DNA of 64,000 nt, taken from 66-474 sp040255405. Its GTDB lineage: Bacteria > Pseudomonadota > Gammaproteobacteria > Xanthomonadales > Rhodanobacteraceae. A program made the position numbers and the translations under genes. The notes under the pieces are model-generated. The model saw nothing but the letters and a program-made list of their open reading frames with translations. It was not told the DNA's origin and searched no databases. Of the stretch, positions 1 through 8,314 are shown in pieces (position 1 is the stretch's first letter; each line of letters opens with the position of its first letter). The DNA lies in NCBI GenBank assembly GCA_040255405.1, contig JBDZUX010000010.1:6885-70884 (forward strand), in the 5' to 3' direction.

Positions 1-1
1 C

Positions 2-1126
2 GTGTTGCTGCGGAAGATCCGCCCCACGTGGCCGGGCTTCCTGATCGTGGTGGTCGGCGGTGCCGCTGTCGTCACGCTCGCGGGATTGCCCGTCGACACG
101 ATCGGCACCCGCTTCGGCGGCATCCCGGATGCGCTGCCGAGCTTCGCCTTCCCGCACATCCCGTTCGAGCGCACCCGCGAGTTGCTGCCGGTGTCCTTCA
201 CGATCGCGTTCCTGGCCGGCGTGGAGTCGCTGCTGTCGGCGGTGGTGGCCGACGGCATGATCGGCGGCCGCCACCGCTCGAATTGCGAGCTGGTGGCCCA
301 GGGCGTCGCCAACATCGGCAGCGCATTGTTCGGCGGATTGCCGGCCACCGGCGCGATCGCGCGCACCGCCACCAATGTCCGCTCCGGCGCGCGCACGCCC
401 ATCGCCGGGATGCTGCACGCGGCATTCCTGCTGGTCTTCATGCTGGTGCTGGCGCCGCTGATCCAGTACGTGCCGCTGGCGACGCTGGCCGCGATCCTGG
501 TGGTGGTGGCGTGGAACATGGCCGAGATCGAAAGCTTCCGGCACCTGATGTCGGGGCCGATCGGCGACCGCGCGGTGTTGCTGCTCACCTTCGTGCTGAC
601 CGTGGTCTTCGACCTGACCGTCGCGATCCAGGTGGGCGTGGTATTGGCGGCATTCCTGTTCATGCACCGGATGGCCGGCGTGGTCGCGATGGAATCGCAC
701 GTGACGCTGATCGAAGACGACCAGGCCGACGTCATCCACCCGGCCGCTCCCGACCAGCGCGCGCAGTTGCCGCCCGGCGTGGAGGCGTTCCGGATCTCGG
801 GTCCTTTGTTCTTCGCGGTCGCCAACCGCCTCGACGACGTGCTGAACCAGTTCTTCAAGCCGCCGCGCGTGTTCATCCTGCGCATGGGGCAAGTGCCACT
901 GATCGACAGCAGCGGCGTCACCGCGCTGGGTCAGATGCTGGAACGCTGCCGCCGAACCGGGATCCGGGTCATCCTTTCGGGCTTGCAGGAACAGCCGCGC
1001 ACGATCCTGGCCGACATGGGTGTTCGGGAAGACGGGGTGCACCTGCGCTTTGCCCGGGACTTCGCCGAAGCGGTGCGCTGGGCGCCGGCGGAGCCGGACA
1101 AGTCGGCGGAAACCAAGGGTCGCTGA
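2..1126 (+). CDS. SulP-family anion transporter, C-terminal part (5' truncated)
   Basis: This is an inner-membrane anion transporter of the SulP/SLC26 family, a group that moves sulfate, bicarbonate or related anions. About 374 residues are visible, against the usual 500-560, so the N-terminal part lies before the window and the true start is not seen. Hydrophobic segments lie near residues 14-30, 135-170 and 190-222. They are followed by a cytoplasmic STAS domain at about 262-360, containing the typical LIDSSGV stretch that lies near the regulatory loop of STAS folds. It converges on lolA, whose stop is about 20 bases away. The substrate cannot be read from the sequence. The family call is firm; nothing supports a specific gene name. 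Confidence 0.85.
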   Translation: MLLRKIRPTWPGFLIVVVGGAAVVTLAGLPVDTIGTRFGGIPDALPSFAFPHIPFERTRELLPVSFTIAFLAGVESLLSAVVADGMIGGRHRSNCELVAQGVANIGSALFGGLPATGAIARTATNVRSGARTPIAGMLHAAFLLVFMLVLAPLIQYVPLATLAAILVVVAWNMAEIESFRHLMSGPIGDRAVLLLTFVLTVVFDLTVAIQVGVVLAAFLFMHRMAGVVAMESHVTLIEDDQADVIHPAAPDQRAQLPPGVEAFRISGPLFFAVANRLDDVLNQFFKPPRVFILRMGQVPLIDSSGVTALGQMLERCRRTGIRVILSGLQEQPRTILADMGVREDGVHLRFARDFAEAVRWAPAEPDKSAETKGR

Positions 1127-1147
1127 AGCGCCCGGACATCCCGGCGG

Positions 1148-1644
1148 CTATTGCTCCCCGCCGGCGGCATCGCCCACCACGTCGGTGCCCCTGGGTGGCA
1201 CGAACTNNNNNNNNNNNNNNNNNNNNNNNNNNNNNNNNNNNNNNNNNNNNNNNNNNNNNNNNNNNNNNNNNNNNNNNNNNNNNNNNNNNNNNNNNNNNNN
1301 NNNNNNAGCGGACTGTGCGCTTCCTCGCTGCCCTGGTCGCGCACGGTCACTTGTTCGAGGTCGGGTTCGTACACCCATACCTTCTTGCCGTCGGCGACGA
1401 TCAGCTGCTGGTACGGGTCGGTGACCTGCCAGCGGAACAGGCGCGGTGCCTGCAACGCGAGCAAACCGTGGCTGGAGCCGGTGATGTTGCCGTGCGCGTC
1501 GTACACCGTCTGGCTGAAGTTGCCGCGCACTGAATGCAGCCCGTTGGCGAAGGCATCGAGCCGCGCACGCGCGCCGGTGGCGGCGAAGGCCGTGCACGCG
1601 AACAGGGACAAACCAACCAACAGGATCAGTTTTCGCATCGTCAT
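1148..1644 (-). CDS. lolA: Outer-membrane lipoprotein carrier LolA, interrupted by an assembly gap
   Basis: Periplasmic chaperone that takes lipoproteins from LolCDE and delivers them to LolB at the outer membrane. The first 112 residues lie at 1307-1644: a signal peptide (MTMRKLILLVGLSLFACTAFA), then LDAFANGLHSVRGNFSQ and FRWQVTDPYQQLIVADGKK, both characteristic of LolA. The last 18 residues (FVPPRGTDVVGDAAGGEQ and stop) lie at 1148-1203, beyond 100 N. The two pieces are in different frames relative to the 100-N spacer, so the spacer is not true length. LolA is about 200 residues, so roughly 70-80 residues (about 220 bases) are missing. Start is ATG 1644 or 1638, behind a weak AGAGAA. It lies downstream of ftsK on the same strand, the usual ftsK-lolA order; the rarA gene that often follows is absent. 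Confidence 0.9.
1207..1306. other. Assembly gap (100 N) inside lolA
   Basis: Exactly 100 N, the conventional placeholder for a gap of unknown size. The reading frames of lolA on the two sides do not match across it, and about 220 bases of lolA appear to be missing, so the real distance is longer than drawn. Confidence 0.95.
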
Positions 1645-1732
1645 TTCTCTACGATTGGAAGCACGCGTGCATTGTCTACGCAGGGAGTGAACCGAAGGTA
1701 ATCGAACGGAGGCTTGGGACGCCCCTTTTTTG

Positions 1733-1790
1733 CCGTCATTCCGGGGCCGCCGCAGCTCCATCGCGGCGGAACCCGGAATCCATTTTGATC
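1733..1790. repeat. Dispersed CGTCATTCCGG-type palindromic repeat
   Basis: An imperfect inverted repeat beginning CGTCATTCCGGGG and ending CCCGGAATCCATTTTGATC. It belongs to the widespread proteobacterial repeat family recognised by CGTCATTCCGG...CCGGAATCCA. Related copies in this window are at 4301-4350, 22960-23297, 38273-38349, 39141-39190 and 62184-62385. It fills most of the ftsK-lolA intergenic space (1645-1874), where I see no gene. Confidence 0.7.
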
Positions 1791-1874
1791 CTGGAAGAAC
1801 TGCAAAAGCGGATCCCGCCGCCAGCCTGCCACGAAGCTGCAGATCGGCTGGAATAACGACTCAAGCCAAACACC

Positions 1875-4166
1875 TCAGCGTGCAGGCGGCGGCGGGGCAA
1901 TCACTTCCCTCTGCCCATTGTGCTGCGGCGCGCTGACCACGCCCTCCTGCTCCATCTGTTCGATCAGGCGCGCGGCGCGGTTGTAGCCGATCCGCAGGTG
2001 CCGCTGCACGCCGGAAATCGAGGCGCGCCGGCTGGTGGTGACGATTTGCACGGCCCTGTCGTACAGCGCGTTGTCGTCGTTGCCGTCTTCTTCCTCGGGC
2101 AAGCCGGATTCGTTGATGATCTTGCCGTCGCCCAGCGCCTGCACTTCTTCCAGCACGCCGTCGATGTAATTCGGCTCGCCCTGCGTGCGCAGCCACTCGA
2201 CCACCTTGTGCACGTCGTCGTCGCCGACGAACGCGCCATGCACGCGTTCGGGCGTGGCGGTGCCCGGCGGCAGGTACAACATGTCGCCGTTGCCCAGCAG
2301 CGTCTCCGCGCCGGACTGGTCGAGGATGGTGCGCGAATCGATTTTCGATGAAACCTGGAACGCGATGCGGGTCGGGATGTTGGCCTTGATGAGACCCGTG
2401 ATGACATCCACCGACGGCCGCTGCGTGGCGAGGATGAGGTGTACGCCCGCCGCGCGCGCCTTCTGCGCGAGTCGCGCGATCAATTCCTCGACCTTCTTGC
2501 CGACGATCATCATCATGTCGGCGAATTCGTCGATGATGACCACGATGAACGGCAGCGGCTGCAGTGATTCGGCTTTTTCTTCGGGCGCGTCCGGATTGGC
2601 CTTGAACAGCGGATCGGGCAGCGGCTGGCCGGCCGAATCGGCGTCGCGCACCTTCTTGTTGAAGCCTGCGAGATTGCGTACGCCCACCGCCGCCATCAGT
2701 TTGTAGCGGCGCTCCATTTCGGCAACGCACCAGCGCAACGCGTTGGCGGCCTCCTTCATGTCGGTCACGACCGGCGCCAACAGATGCGGAATCTTGTCGT
2801 ACACCGACAGTTCCAGCATCTTCGGATCGATCATGATCATCCGCACGTCAGCCGGCCTGGCCTTGAACAGCAGCGACAGCACCATCGCGTTCAGCGCCAC
2901 CGACTTGCCCGAACCCGTGGTGCCCGCCACCAGCAGGTGCGGCATCTTCTGGAGGTCGACCACCACCGGCCGTCCGCCGATGTCCTTGCCGAGCGCCAGC
3001 GACAACGGCGAGCGCGCATCGCCGTATTCGCGCGACCCGAAGATTTCGGAGAGATACACGATCTCGCGATGCGCGTTCGGGATTTCCAGGCCGATCACGT
3101 TCTTGCCGGGAATCACATCGACCACGCGCACGCTGACCAGCGACAGGCCGCGCGCGATGTCCTTGTCCAGCGAAGAGATCTGGCTGCCGCGCACGCCGGG
3201 CGCGGGTTCCAGTTCGAAGCGCGTGATCACGGGTCCCGGATGCGCCGACACGACGTGCGCGTCGATCCGGAAATCCTTCAGCTTCATCTCGACCTGGCGG
3301 GACAGCACTTCGAGCGTTTCTTCGGAATAACCCTTGCCCGCTTGCGGCTGCGGCTCCTGCAGGAGCGACAGCGGCGGCACCTCGCCTTCGGACGCGGCGC
3401 CCGTGAACAAGGGAATCTGGGTCTCGCGCCTGGCGCGTTCGCTCTTGACGATCGGCGCCGGTGCGGGCTCGATGCGTACCGGCTCGCGCTTGGCGCGACG
3501 TTCGCTGTCTTCCTTGCGCGCGGCTTCACGCTCCACGCGCGCGGCGCGCGCCGCCAGGGTTTCCGGCGCGCGTTTCAACTTGCCGCGAACCCACGCGGCA
3601 CCCGTCAAGACCTGTTGTCCGGTCCAGTCCATCACCCGGAACCACGACAACCCGGTGATCCAGGTGACCGCGATCAGCGCCAGCGCGAGCAGCATCAACA
3701 ACGCACCGAGTTCGCCGAAGCCGCGGTGCAGGACGCCGCCCGCGCCGCAACCAAGCAGACCACCCGCGGCAGCGACGTTGCTGCATTCCGGATCGGACGC
3801 GTGCAGCCATGCCAGGCCGCAGCAGCCCACGAAGAACGCCACGAAACCGATCAGGCGCAGGCTGGGTTCCCACTTGCTTTCGTCCGAATCCCGCCGGTAC
3901 CAGCCACGCAATACGCCGACCGCGAGCACCACCAGCAACACCGGGAACGCGTAGGCGACCAGGCCGAACAGATGGAACAGCAAGTCGGCGATGTATGCGC
4001 CGATCGACCCGCCGAAATTGTGCACGGGCTGCCCCGGTACACCCGAATGCCACCAGCCCGGATCGGTCGCGCTGTAGCCGACGAGGCACGCGAACAGGTA
4101 CACGGCTAGCGGGAACAGCAACAACGCGGCGGCCTCGCGCAACAGCCGTCGCGTCCGATCGCTCAT
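1875..4166 (-). CDS. ftsK: DNA translocase FtsK
   Basis: Septal DNA pump (763 residues) that clears chromosome termini during division and activates XerCD at dif. Order of parts: an N-terminal membrane domain with four to five hydrophobic segments (residues about 10-185), a short Pro/charged linker (about 190-280, much shorter than in E. coli), an alpha/beta motor with Walker A GTTGSGKS near residue 412 and Walker B IVVIIDEFADMMM, and a C-terminal gamma winged helix (SRRASISGVQRHLRIGYNRA) that reads KOPS sites. Start ATG 4166 follows GGGG; longer upstream reading has no family similarity. The length matches the short FtsK/SpoIIIE type common in Xanthomonadales. It is followed by lolA on the same strand. 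Confidence 0.96.
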   Translation of the reverse strand: MSDRTRRLLREAAALLLFPLAVYLFACLVGYSATDPGWWHSGVPGQPVHNFGGSIGAYIADLLFHLFGLVAYAFPVLLVVLAVGVLRGWYRRDSDESKWEPSLRLIGFVAFFVGCCGLAWLHASDPECSNVAAAGGLLGCGAGGVLHRGFGELGALLMLLALALIAVTWITGLSWFRVMDWTGQQVLTGAAWVRGKLKRAPETLAARAARVEREAARKEDSERRAKREPVRIEPAPAPIVKSERARRETQIPLFTGAASEGEVPPLSLLQEPQPQAGKGYSEETLEVLSRQVEMKLKDFRIDAHVVSAHPGPVITRFELEPAPGVRGSQISSLDKDIARGLSLVSVRVVDVIPGKNVIGLEIPNAHREIVYLSEIFGSREYGDARSPLSLALGKDIGGRPVVVDLQKMPHLLVAGTTGSGKSVALNAMVLSLLFKARPADVRMIMIDPKMLELSVYDKIPHLLAPVVTDMKEAANALRWCVAEMERRYKLMAAVGVRNLAGFNKKVRDADSAGQPLPDPLFKANPDAPEEKAESLQPLPFIVVIIDEFADMMMIVGKKVEELIARLAQKARAAGVHLILATQRPSVDVITGLIKANIPTRIAFQVSSKIDSRTILDQSGAETLLGNGDMLYLPPGTATPERVHGAFVGDDDVHKVVEWLRTQGEPNYIDGVLEEVQALGDGKIINESGLPEEEDGNDDNALYDRAVQIVTTSRRASISGVQRHLRIGYNRAARLIEQMEQEGVVSAPQHNGQREVIAPPPPAR

Positions 4167-4247
4167 CCCCGTGGATTTGGTTTCAGCCTGAACTCTGGCA
4201 CGCGCCACGCGCAACGACCTCGATTCCCGATAACGTCCGGCGCGCCG

Positions 4248-4275
4248 ACTATAACGCCGTTTCGGCGAGGGCCAA
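4248..4275 (-). promoter_or_regulatory. Candidate sigma-70 promoter for ftsK
   Basis: On the minus strand, TTGGCC (4275-4270), a 16-base spacer and TATAGT (4253-4248) stand about 80 bases before the ftsK start. The -10 is good and the -35 moderate. Assigned by eye only. Confidence 0.4.
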
Positions 4276-4300
4276 GCCTTTGAACGAATCCATTGAAAAC

Positions 4301-4350
4301 CGATTCCGGGTTCCGTTCGCGATGAAGCCGCGAACGGCCCTGGAATGACG
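4301..4350. repeat. Dispersed GATTCCGGG...GGAATGACGG repeat
   Basis: Reverse-oriented copy of the CGTCATTCCGG repeat family, with an internal GCGAACGGC/GTTCGC palindrome. It lies between ald and ftsK. Just beside it, at 4371-4387, is a small CCCGGA/TCCGGG hairpin that may help terminate ald transcription. Confidence 0.6.
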
Positions 4351-4441
4351 GCAGTGGCAGGTTGGGCTGACCCCGGACTTGATCCGGGAAAAGCCCAACA
4401 CGGGAAAACGACAAAGACCCGGCCGCGCGAGCCCCTTTCGA

Positions 4442-5509
4442 TCAGAGCTTCATGCCCTTCAGCGCCGGATGGACCAGCTCGCCGCCTTCGACATTGATGC
4501 CGCTGGCAAGGATCGCGTCTTTGTGCCAGTTCTTCTGCGCAAGCCGTGTCACGTACGGCAGGATCGCCGCGGAGATCGCCTGCGAAGACGTCTGCGGCAC
4601 CGCACCCGGCATGTTGGTAACGCAAAAGTGCGTGACGCCGTCGACGAGGTAGGTCGGGTTTTTCCAGGTGGTCGGCTTGGACGTCTCGAAGCAGCCGCCT
4701 TGATCGATGGAGATGTCGACCAGCACGCTGCCCTTGTCCATCGACTTGACCATGGCCTTCGTGACCACATGCGGCGCCTTCGCACTCGGCACCAGCACCG
4801 CGCCGATCACCAGGTCGGCGGTCGCGACTTCCTCGGCCACCGCCGATTCATACGCATAGAGCGCGGTGACGTTGTCGCCCCAGCCGCGTGCCTGTGCGAG
4901 GCGGTCCGGACGCTTGTCGAATACCACCACGCTGGTACCGAGACGCGCCGCGAGTTTCGCCGCGTTGCCGCCGGCCACGCCCGCGCCCAACACGACCACC
5001 TTGCCGCGCTCGGTCGCGGCCAGGCCACCCAGCAACTTGCCCTTGCCGCCGTTCGGCTGGTGCAGCAGCGTTGTGCCGACCTGGGTCGCAAGCTTGCCCG
5101 CGACGATCGACATCGGCGTCAGCAGCGGCAGCGAGCCGTCGGCTTCCTGCACGCTCTCGAATGCCACGCCGGTCAGGCCGATCTTCAACAAGGCTTTCGT
5201 GAGTTTCGGATCGGGTGCGAGATGCAGGTAGCAGAACAACCGGTGGCGCTTTTCCAGAAGCTTCAGGTCACCCTCGATCGGCTCCTTCACCTTGACGATC
5301 ATTTCGGCCTTGCCGTAGAGCGCAGCGGCGTCCTTCGCGATCTTCACGCCGACCTTCGTGTAGCGCTCATTGGCGAAGCCGCTCTTCTCGCCCGCGCCGG
5401 CCTGCAGGTAGACCTCGTGCCCGTGGCGGATCAGGTCCGCGCAGGCATCGGGAACGAGGGCAACGCGGCCCTCGAGGGTCTTGGTTTCGGAAGGAACACC
5501 AATACGCAT
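4442..5509 (-). CDS. ald: Alanine dehydrogenase
   Basis: NAD-dependent alanine dehydrogenase (355 residues) interconverting L-alanine and pyruvate plus ammonium. The N-terminal MRIGVPSETKTLEGRVALVP, the catalytic region VKVKEP with a downstream HLAPDPKLTKAL histidine, the Rossmann glycine motif VVLGAGVAGGNAA, and the C-terminal NMPGAVPQTSSQA are all characteristic. Start is ATG 5509: GAGGAT lies 7 bases upstream, and the alternative ATG 5518 would overlap that ribosome site. The first 42 bases are duplicated across the adjacent gap (5623-5677), an assembly effect and not a second gene. It is divergent from trxB, with about 190 bases of real spacer between them. Confidence 0.95.
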   Translation of the reverse strand: MRIGVPSETKTLEGRVALVPDACADLIRHGHEVYLQAGAGEKSGFANERYTKVGVKIAKDAAALYGKAEMIVKVKEPIEGDLKLLEKRHRLFCYLHLAPDPKLTKALLKIGLTGVAFESVQEADGSLPLLTPMSIVAGKLATQVGTTLLHQPNGGKGKLLGGLAATERGKVVVLGAGVAGGNAAKLAARLGTSVVVFDKRPDRLAQARGWGDNVTALYAYESAVAEEVATADLVIGAVLVPSAKAPHVVTKAMVKSMDKGSVLVDISIDQGGCFETSKPTTWKNPTYLVDGVTHFCVTNMPGAVPQTSSQAISAAILPYVTRLAQKNWHKDAILASGINVEGGELVHPALKGMKL

Positions 5510-5677
5510 GGAAATCATCCTCNNNNNNNNNNNNNNNNNNNNNNNNNNNNNNNNNNNNNNNNNNNNNNNNNNNNNNNNNNNNNNNNNNNNNNNNNNNNNN
5601 NNNNNNNNNNNNNNNNNNNNNNGCCCTCGAGGGTCTTGGTTTCGGAAGGAACACCAATACGCATGGAAATCATCCTC
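5468..5677. other. Spurious assembly gap flanked by a 55-bp exact duplication
   Basis: 100 N (5523-5622) are flanked by identical 55-base sequences at 5468-5522 and 5623-5677, covering the first codons of ald and its ribosome site. The simplest reading is that two contigs overlap by 55 bases, a common assembler k-mer length, and were scaffolded with a placeholder rather than merged. If so, the true sequence has one copy and no gap. Confidence 0.9.
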
Positions 5678-5865
5678 ATCGCGTGCTTGAAATACCGCGG
5701 CAAACTCCCCATGCTGCACGACTCGTCACGGCGTGAGCCCGAAAACCGGGGCGCGACGCACCGGGTCACGGATGCAACTGCCGTCGGGGATCGCCGCGCC
5801 GAGTGGCGCATGGCGGCGGACGAGAGGGAGTTTCTGCGGACCTTGAATCAACCCGGGAATTATAC

Positions 5866-6828
5866 ATGAGCACCCCCAGACACAGCCGCCTCTTGATCCT
5901 CGGTTCCGGCCCCGCGGGCTACACCGCGGCCGTTTATGCGGCCAGGGCGAACCTGCAACCGATGTTGATCACGGGCCTCACCCAGGGCGGCCAATTGACC
6001 ACCACCACCGACGTCGACAACTGGCCGGGCGACGCGCAGGGCGTGCAAGGTCCGGAACTGATGCAGCGCATGGCCGAGCACGCCGAACGCTTCGACACCA
6101 ACATCGTGTTCGATCACATCCATACGGTGGACCTGAAGCAGCGCCCGTTCAAGTTGAAGGGCGACAGCGGCGAATACAGTTGCGATGCGCTGATCATCGC
6201 CACGGGCGCGGACGCCAAGTATCTCGGCATCGCCTCCGAAACCACGTTCAAGGGCAAGGGCGTTTCGGCGTGCGCCACCTGCGACGGCTTCTTCTTCCGC
6301 AACCAGGACGTGGCCGTGATCGGCGGCGGCAATACCGCGGTCGAGGAAGCACTGTATCTCGCCAACATCGGCCGCAAGGTCACGCTGGTGCACCGGCGCG
6401 ACAAGCTGCGGGCAGAGAAAATCCTGCAGGACAAGTTGTTCGAGAAGGCCAACGCGGGCAAGGTCGAGATGGTCTGGAACCACACCGTCGATGAAGTGCT
6501 GGGCGACGACACCGGCGTGACCGGATTGCGTCTGGTCAGCACCGCCGACGGCAGCAAGCGCGACATCGCGGTTACCGGCATGTTCGTCGCGATCGGTCAC
6601 ACGCCCAATACCGGCGTGTTCGAAGGCCAGCTCGACATGCGCAACGGCTATATCCAGATCAAGAGCGGGCTGGACGGCAACGCCACGGCCACTTCGGTGC
6701 GCGGCGTGTTCGCGGCGGGCGACGTGGCCGACCACGTCTACCGGCAGGCGGTCACCTCCGCCGGGTTCGGCTGCATGGCGGCACTCGACGCCGAGAAGTT
6801 CCTGGATTCGATCGGGCTGACCGGCTGA
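5866..6828 (+). CDS. trxB: Thioredoxin-disulfide reductase
   Basis: FAD enzyme (320 residues) that uses NADPH to reduce thioredoxin. It has the N-terminal FAD motif GSGPAGYTAAVYAAR (from residue 13), the redox pair CATC at residues 136-139 in ACATCDGFFF, the NADPH motif GGGNTAVEEALYL, the HRRDKLRAEK phosphate site and the C-terminal AAGDVADHVYRQAVTSAGFGC. Start ATG 5866 gives the family-typical N-terminus; upstream in-frame codons do not. Divergent from ald. Complete and ordinary. Confidence 0.97.
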   Translation: MSTPRHSRLLILGSGPAGYTAAVYAARANLQPMLITGLTQGGQLTTTTDVDNWPGDAQGVQGPELMQRMAEHAERFDTNIVFDHIHTVDLKQRPFKLKGDSGEYSCDALIIATGADAKYLGIASETTFKGKGVSACATCDGFFFRNQDVAVIGGGNTAVEEALYLANIGRKVTLVHRRDKLRAEKILQDKLFEKANAGKVEMVWNHTVDEVLGDDTGVTGLRLVSTADGSKRDIAVTGMFVAIGHTPNTGVFEGQLDMRNGYIQIKSGLDGNATATSVRGVFAAGDVADHVYRQAVTSAGFGCMAALDAEKFLDSIGLTG

Positions 6829-6846
6829 CGCATGCGGCGGAGGGCG

Positions 6847-8184
6847 TCAGCCTTCCAGTGCGTACAGTTCCCACCGGCCGGCGACGCCATGCAGCTTGTG
6901 CGCGCCCACGCTGCGCAGCTCGATGCCCGAACCTGCGACCAGATCCCGCACCGCAGGCGTGACGAGGATCTCGCCAGGCTGCGTGGCCTGCAACACGCCC
7001 GCACCCACCTCCACCGCCTCGCCCGTCAGCGTGTCGTCGACGCGCTGGCATTCCCCGATGTGCAGGCCCACGCGGATTTCCAGGCGAAGCTGGTCGCGCG
7101 CGGCTTGGCGGACGGCTGATGCAAACCGCAGCGCCCGCGCCGGCCCATCGAAGTTCACGAGGAACCCGGCGCCACCATCCGGCAGCTCGCGGCCCTGGAA
7201 CCGCGTCAATGCATCGCGCACGATCGCGCGGAATGAATCCTGCGTTTCATGCCAGCGCTGGCCGCCGAGTGTCGCGGCCGCCAGTTGCGCGTCTGCCACG
7301 CGCATCCTGAGCACCGTGGCCAACGCGCGCGCGCCGTCTTCAGCCGGATGGACATTGGCCAGGAACGATTCCACCAGCTTCAGCGGTTGCTCGTCGCCGG
7401 GCAGCAGCACGTCCATGTCGGCGCCTGGCAGTAATTCGAGGCGCGAACCGGCGATGTGTTCGGCAAGGTAGACCGCGTGCGCCGGCGGTATCACCGCAAA
7501 TTCGCGCCGATGCAGGATCAGCGTGGGCACGCGGATGGACGACAGCACCGCGCGCGCGTCGAAGTTGATGATGTAGCGGAACTCCGCGCCTGCACGGCGC
7601 GGCGAATAGGCCACGCGCTGCATGCGCGTCACCCAACGCACGTAATCGGGATCACCCGCCAGTGTCGGGCGAGTGGTCGCGACCATCTGTGCGGTGCCCC
7701 ATGTCTGGTCCCAGGCTTGCGACAGCCGTTCGGAACGCTCATGGTTCTCGCCGCAGGAATAGCCGGGCGCTACCCGGAAACGCGAACTGGTATTGCAGAG
7801 CATCAACGCGCGCACGCGCCGCGGATGGCTGCTGGCGAACAGCAGCGCGGCCGCGGCGGCATCGCGTTCGGCCAGCAACGCGGCGCTGGAGACGCCGACC
7901 TGGTCGAACACCACCAGCATGTCTTCGATCCAGTCTTCCCACGTCGGCGGCAGGTCGGCCGGCAGCGGATCGGAAATCCCGCTGCCGCGGCGATCGAACA
8001 CGATCAGGCGGCTGAAGCCCGCAAGGCGTTGCAGCAGCGCGGCGTTGGCGGGATAGTCCCACAGCATTTCGATGCTGCGGCTCATGGGATTGACGAGCAC
8101 GAGGTCGAGCGGCCCCTCACCCAGCACCCGGTATGCGATGTCGCCGCGCGGCGTCCTTGCGTAGTGGATCGGTGGAGCTTGCAT
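6847..8184 (-). CDS. Alpha/beta-hydrolase fused to a cyclase-homology domain, both apparently inactive
   Basis: 445 residues. The N-terminal half follows the alpha/beta-hydrolase fold found fused to adenylate/guanylate cyclase domains (LIVFDRRGSGISD, then VPTLILHR). The usual GxSxG nucleophile elbow reads AERDA (about residues 105-109), and the usual DH near the end of the fold reads DM (GADMD, about 257). The C-terminal half (about 285-445) matches class III cyclase domains (AATLGGQRW, FLVNFDGPARAL, RVGLHIGECQ, PGEILVTPAVRDLVAGSG, HKLHGVAGRWELY). There the expected metal-binding FTD is RMR and the expected GDG is GAG. So the fold is kept but both active sites look lost. ATG 8184 has AGG 6 bases upstream; 8190 is the alternative. 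The role is unknown, possibly sensing or scaffolding. Confidence 0.8.
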   Translation of the reverse strand: MQAPPIHYARTPRGDIAYRVLGEGPLDLVLVNPMSRSIEMLWDYPANAALLQRLAGFSRLIVFDRRGSGISDPLPADLPPTWEDWIEDMLVVFDQVGVSSAALLAERDAAAAALLFASSHPRRVRALMLCNTSSRFRVAPGYSCGENHERSERLSQAWDQTWGTAQMVATTRPTLAGDPDYVRWVTRMQRVAYSPRRAGAEFRYIINFDARAVLSSIRVPTLILHRREFAVIPPAHAVYLAEHIAGSRLELLPGADMDVLLPGDEQPLKLVESFLANVHPAEDGARALATVLRMRVADAQLAAATLGGQRWHETQDSFRAIVRDALTRFQGRELPDGGAGFLVNFDGPARALRFASAVRQAARDQLRLEIRVGLHIGECQRVDDTLTGEAVEVGAGVLQATQPGEILVTPAVRDLVAGSGIELRSVGAHKLHGVAGRWELYALEG

Positions 8185-8314
8185 GCTCATCCTGTTCGGC
8201 CCCTGCCGGCAACGCGGGCGCCCATTGTACGCAAGTCGCGGGCCCGAAAAGCGCACCGGACGGCCGGCCGGCCCGACGGACGGACGGCTCCGGATGCTGG
8301 CCTACAATGCAAAC

